The notes under the pieces are model-generated. The model did no database searches and was not told where the DNA came from. It saw nothing but the letters and a program-made list of their open reading frames with translations. Positions 20,192 through 21,690 of a stretch of DNA of 21,690 bases are shown here, in pieces (the stretch's first letter is position 1; each line of letters begins with the position of its first letter). The translations under genes and the position numbers were made by a program. The stretch spans positions 1 through 21,690 of the forward strand of contig JAYMTA010001121.1 of the NCBI GenBank assembly GCA_036897625.1, in the 5' to 3' direction. The DNA comes from Pelargonium cotyledonis (lineage: Eukaryota > Streptophyta > Magnoliopsida > Geraniales > Geraniaceae).

Positions 20192-21154
20192 CTACCAAGA
20201 AAAAGAAAAAAAAATCTTTCAAAACCAAAACCAGTATGTAAAGAAGCTTAAATAGTACCAATCACATAATAGTGATAACTAAAAGGAAGCATGATGGAAG
20301 CAGAAAACAGTAAACATTGATCTCACAATATTCCAACTCTTTGAGCTAATAATTGTAGTATATATAAACCTACAAAACAAAACCACAGCTCACCTACTAA
20401 CAAACTGAATGAAGATATAAGATAAATATGTACCATTTAAGAGCATATGGATTAAACTCTATTACTCTAAGAGTGTATTAGTATGACAGATATATGCAGG
20501 AAAACTAAATTGATCACAGAGATGACAAAGCTTCCATTCACTTCATTTTGGTTAATTAACATCTAAAAGTTAATAAACTGATCAGTGTAATCACATAGTC
20601 CACTTCAATATTCAAATCTAAGTTCCATCTTAAGTTTTCTCTAAAATGAAAAAAAAAACAGGATACTTGAAGGAACCGAAGTTTAATTCCATTTTCTCAG
20701 TTTTCCAAGAGAAATGAACAAATTAGTAGACAACGCACTGTAATCAAATTCAAATAACGTCCATCAAAGTCCACCGACAATTATCAGATCCGACTCACAC
20801 ACAGTAACCATACCAAGATCAATCACCAGATCTTCACATCTATTGCTCAATACATAGACAATTTGGAAAAACGAAAGAAGCGCACATCTCTAAACCTAAA
20901 TCAGATCCGATTCGCCATACCATATCTAGATTTTACACTATCAACACAGTCGCAGATCCCTATCAAATAACCGACAAATGCAGACCAATCAGATCAACCA
21001 TTCATTCCATCACACCAGATCTAGCACTATCGTCACACAACCAGATCGAAAAAACACCGGATCAATGCAATTGACCAAACTACAAATACTCAAATCATGA
21101 TCACGAAATGAACATCAAAGAAGAAGAAAAGAAAAAACAGTTGCGGACACTTAC
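20192..21154 (-). other. 5' leader intron of the RHM gene, GATCTG-rich
   Basis: On the minus strand the donor CTT|GTAAGT falls at 21155/21154. The acceptor TTCTTGGTAG ends at 20192, preceded by a strong T-rich tract, 13 bases before the start codon. The intron is 963 bases long. Its first ~370 bases contain seven copies of GATCTG (plus-strand CAGATC at 20785, 20827, 20902, 20953, 20990, 21016 and 21042). The last of these is an exact TTNGATYTG. A further exact match lies near 20613-20621. This pattern is known from first introns that boost expression in plants. Confidence 0.8.
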
Positions 21155-21275
21155 AAGCTTGTTTCAGCGAACTGGATGAACCAGCAGTTAGCGGATTGAC
21201 TCAATTTTCCAGGAAAAGAAAATGTTCTCGAGAATCAGACAGAAAATTTGGAAGAGCAACCAACACAGCACAGAG
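21155..21275 (-). other. First leader exon of the RHM gene, approximate
   Basis: This interval lies between the inferred transcription start, about 30 bases past the TATA box, and the strong donor at 21154. No ATG occurs on the minus strand of this exon or in the 13 leader bases of the next. The spliced leader is therefore free of upstream ORFs, unlike that of TPS1. The 5' end is approximate. Confidence 0.55.
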
Positions 21276-21304
21276 ATTTAGGAACTTGAGACGCGGTGCT
21301 CTGC

Positions 21305-21313
21305 TTATATATA
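21305..21313 (-). promoter_or_regulatory. TATA box of the RHM gene
   Basis: The minus strand reads TATATATAA in the context CGTATATATAAGCAG. It lies 150 bases upstream of the leader donor, so transcription would start near 21275. No competing TATA box is as well placed. Confidence 0.65.
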
Positions 21314-21690
21314 CGAGGCTGCAAAATCAGAGAGACAGTTAAGGGAAGCCAAAGAATGCAATCAAATGACCAAAATACCCTCATTAGTTGTGTATAATTA
21401 CAGTCTCACAAGGCTTGTGTGGCCCACCGTCTGAGGGCTCTTTACTGTCATAACCGCAGGAATTGGTTGGGCACAAAACTTGACCATTCTTTTTTTTTTT
21501 TTTTTTAATTTTATAATTAAATCCTACTTTAGTAGTATTAAAAGTAGCGAGAATGCATATGAGGTTGACTCCTCACTATTTTTATGCTAAAGGAATTATT
21601 TTAGAATTTTGAATTTTTTTTACAATTAATTAGAAAAACTCATCTATTAGCTAATACTATTAATCTATTAACATTTACTATAATATTATC
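21314..21690. other. Upstream region of the RHM gene
   Basis: This is non-coding promoter sequence of the RHM gene. It contains a run of T at about 21490-21506 and becomes very AT-rich towards the right edge. No further gene, tRNA or clear repeat is recognisable. Confidence 0.5.

Noticed and set aside
178-21380. GGGTATTTTGGTC at 178-190 and its reverse complement at 21368-21380, near the two ends of the window
   Set aside because: It looks like a huge inverted repeat around the gene pair, but this phrase is very common in plant intergenic DNA and the flanking bases match only weakly. The window ends are arbitrary.

Overview
The window is nuclear DNA from a flowering plant, almost certainly a eudicot. 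The evidence is canonical GT-AG introns with T-rich 3' ends, AT-rich introns and spacers, plant-type TATA boxes with introns in the 5' leaders, and two complete genes whose proteins closely match well-known Arabidopsis families as recalled. Long introns loaded with old transposon debris suggest a medium-sized, perhaps woody, genome. The species cannot be named from the sequence.

Layout. Bases 1-675 are upstream spacer and promoter, with a GC-rich scrap at the extreme left edge that may belong to a neighbouring gene. From about 705 to about 17600 on the plus strand lies a class I trehalose-6-phosphate synthase gene (TPS1 type). It has a TATA box at 676-682, a CT-rich first leader exon with a short uORF, and a leader intron of about 6.3 kb. 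A second leader exon (7196-7265) is followed by 17 coding exons (7266-17396) that together encode 928 residues. The big introns hold old insertions: pieces of a non-LTR retrotransposon in the leader intron; a solo LTR with intact 5-bp target duplication and a tRNA-related SINE candidate in intron 9; a foldback MITE candidate and a TRIM-like fossil in intron 10; a TG microsatellite in intron 11; and a second SINE candidate in intron 16. Coding intron 2 is a GC-AG intron.

A 684-bp spacer (17397-18080) separates the stop codons of two convergent genes. On the minus strand, 18081-20178 encodes a complete bifunctional UDP-L-rhamnose synthase (RHM family, 671 residues, two coding exons). Its 5' leader is split by a 963-bp intron whose promoter-proximal part is rich in GATCTG, the core of the motif linked to intron-mediated enhancement. 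Its TATA box is at 21305-21313, and 21314-21690 is its upstream region.

The two enzymes act in separate pathways. TPS1 makes trehalose 6-phosphate, the plant sucrose signal. RHM makes UDP-rhamnose for pectin and flavonoid glycosylation. Both draw on UDP-glucose, but nothing here shows a regulatory link. The pair matches consecutive Arabidopsis loci (AT1G78580 TPS1, AT1G78570 RHM1), so the neighbourhood looks ancestral. I found no new biological system. The interest lies in splicing, leader structure and the transposon record.
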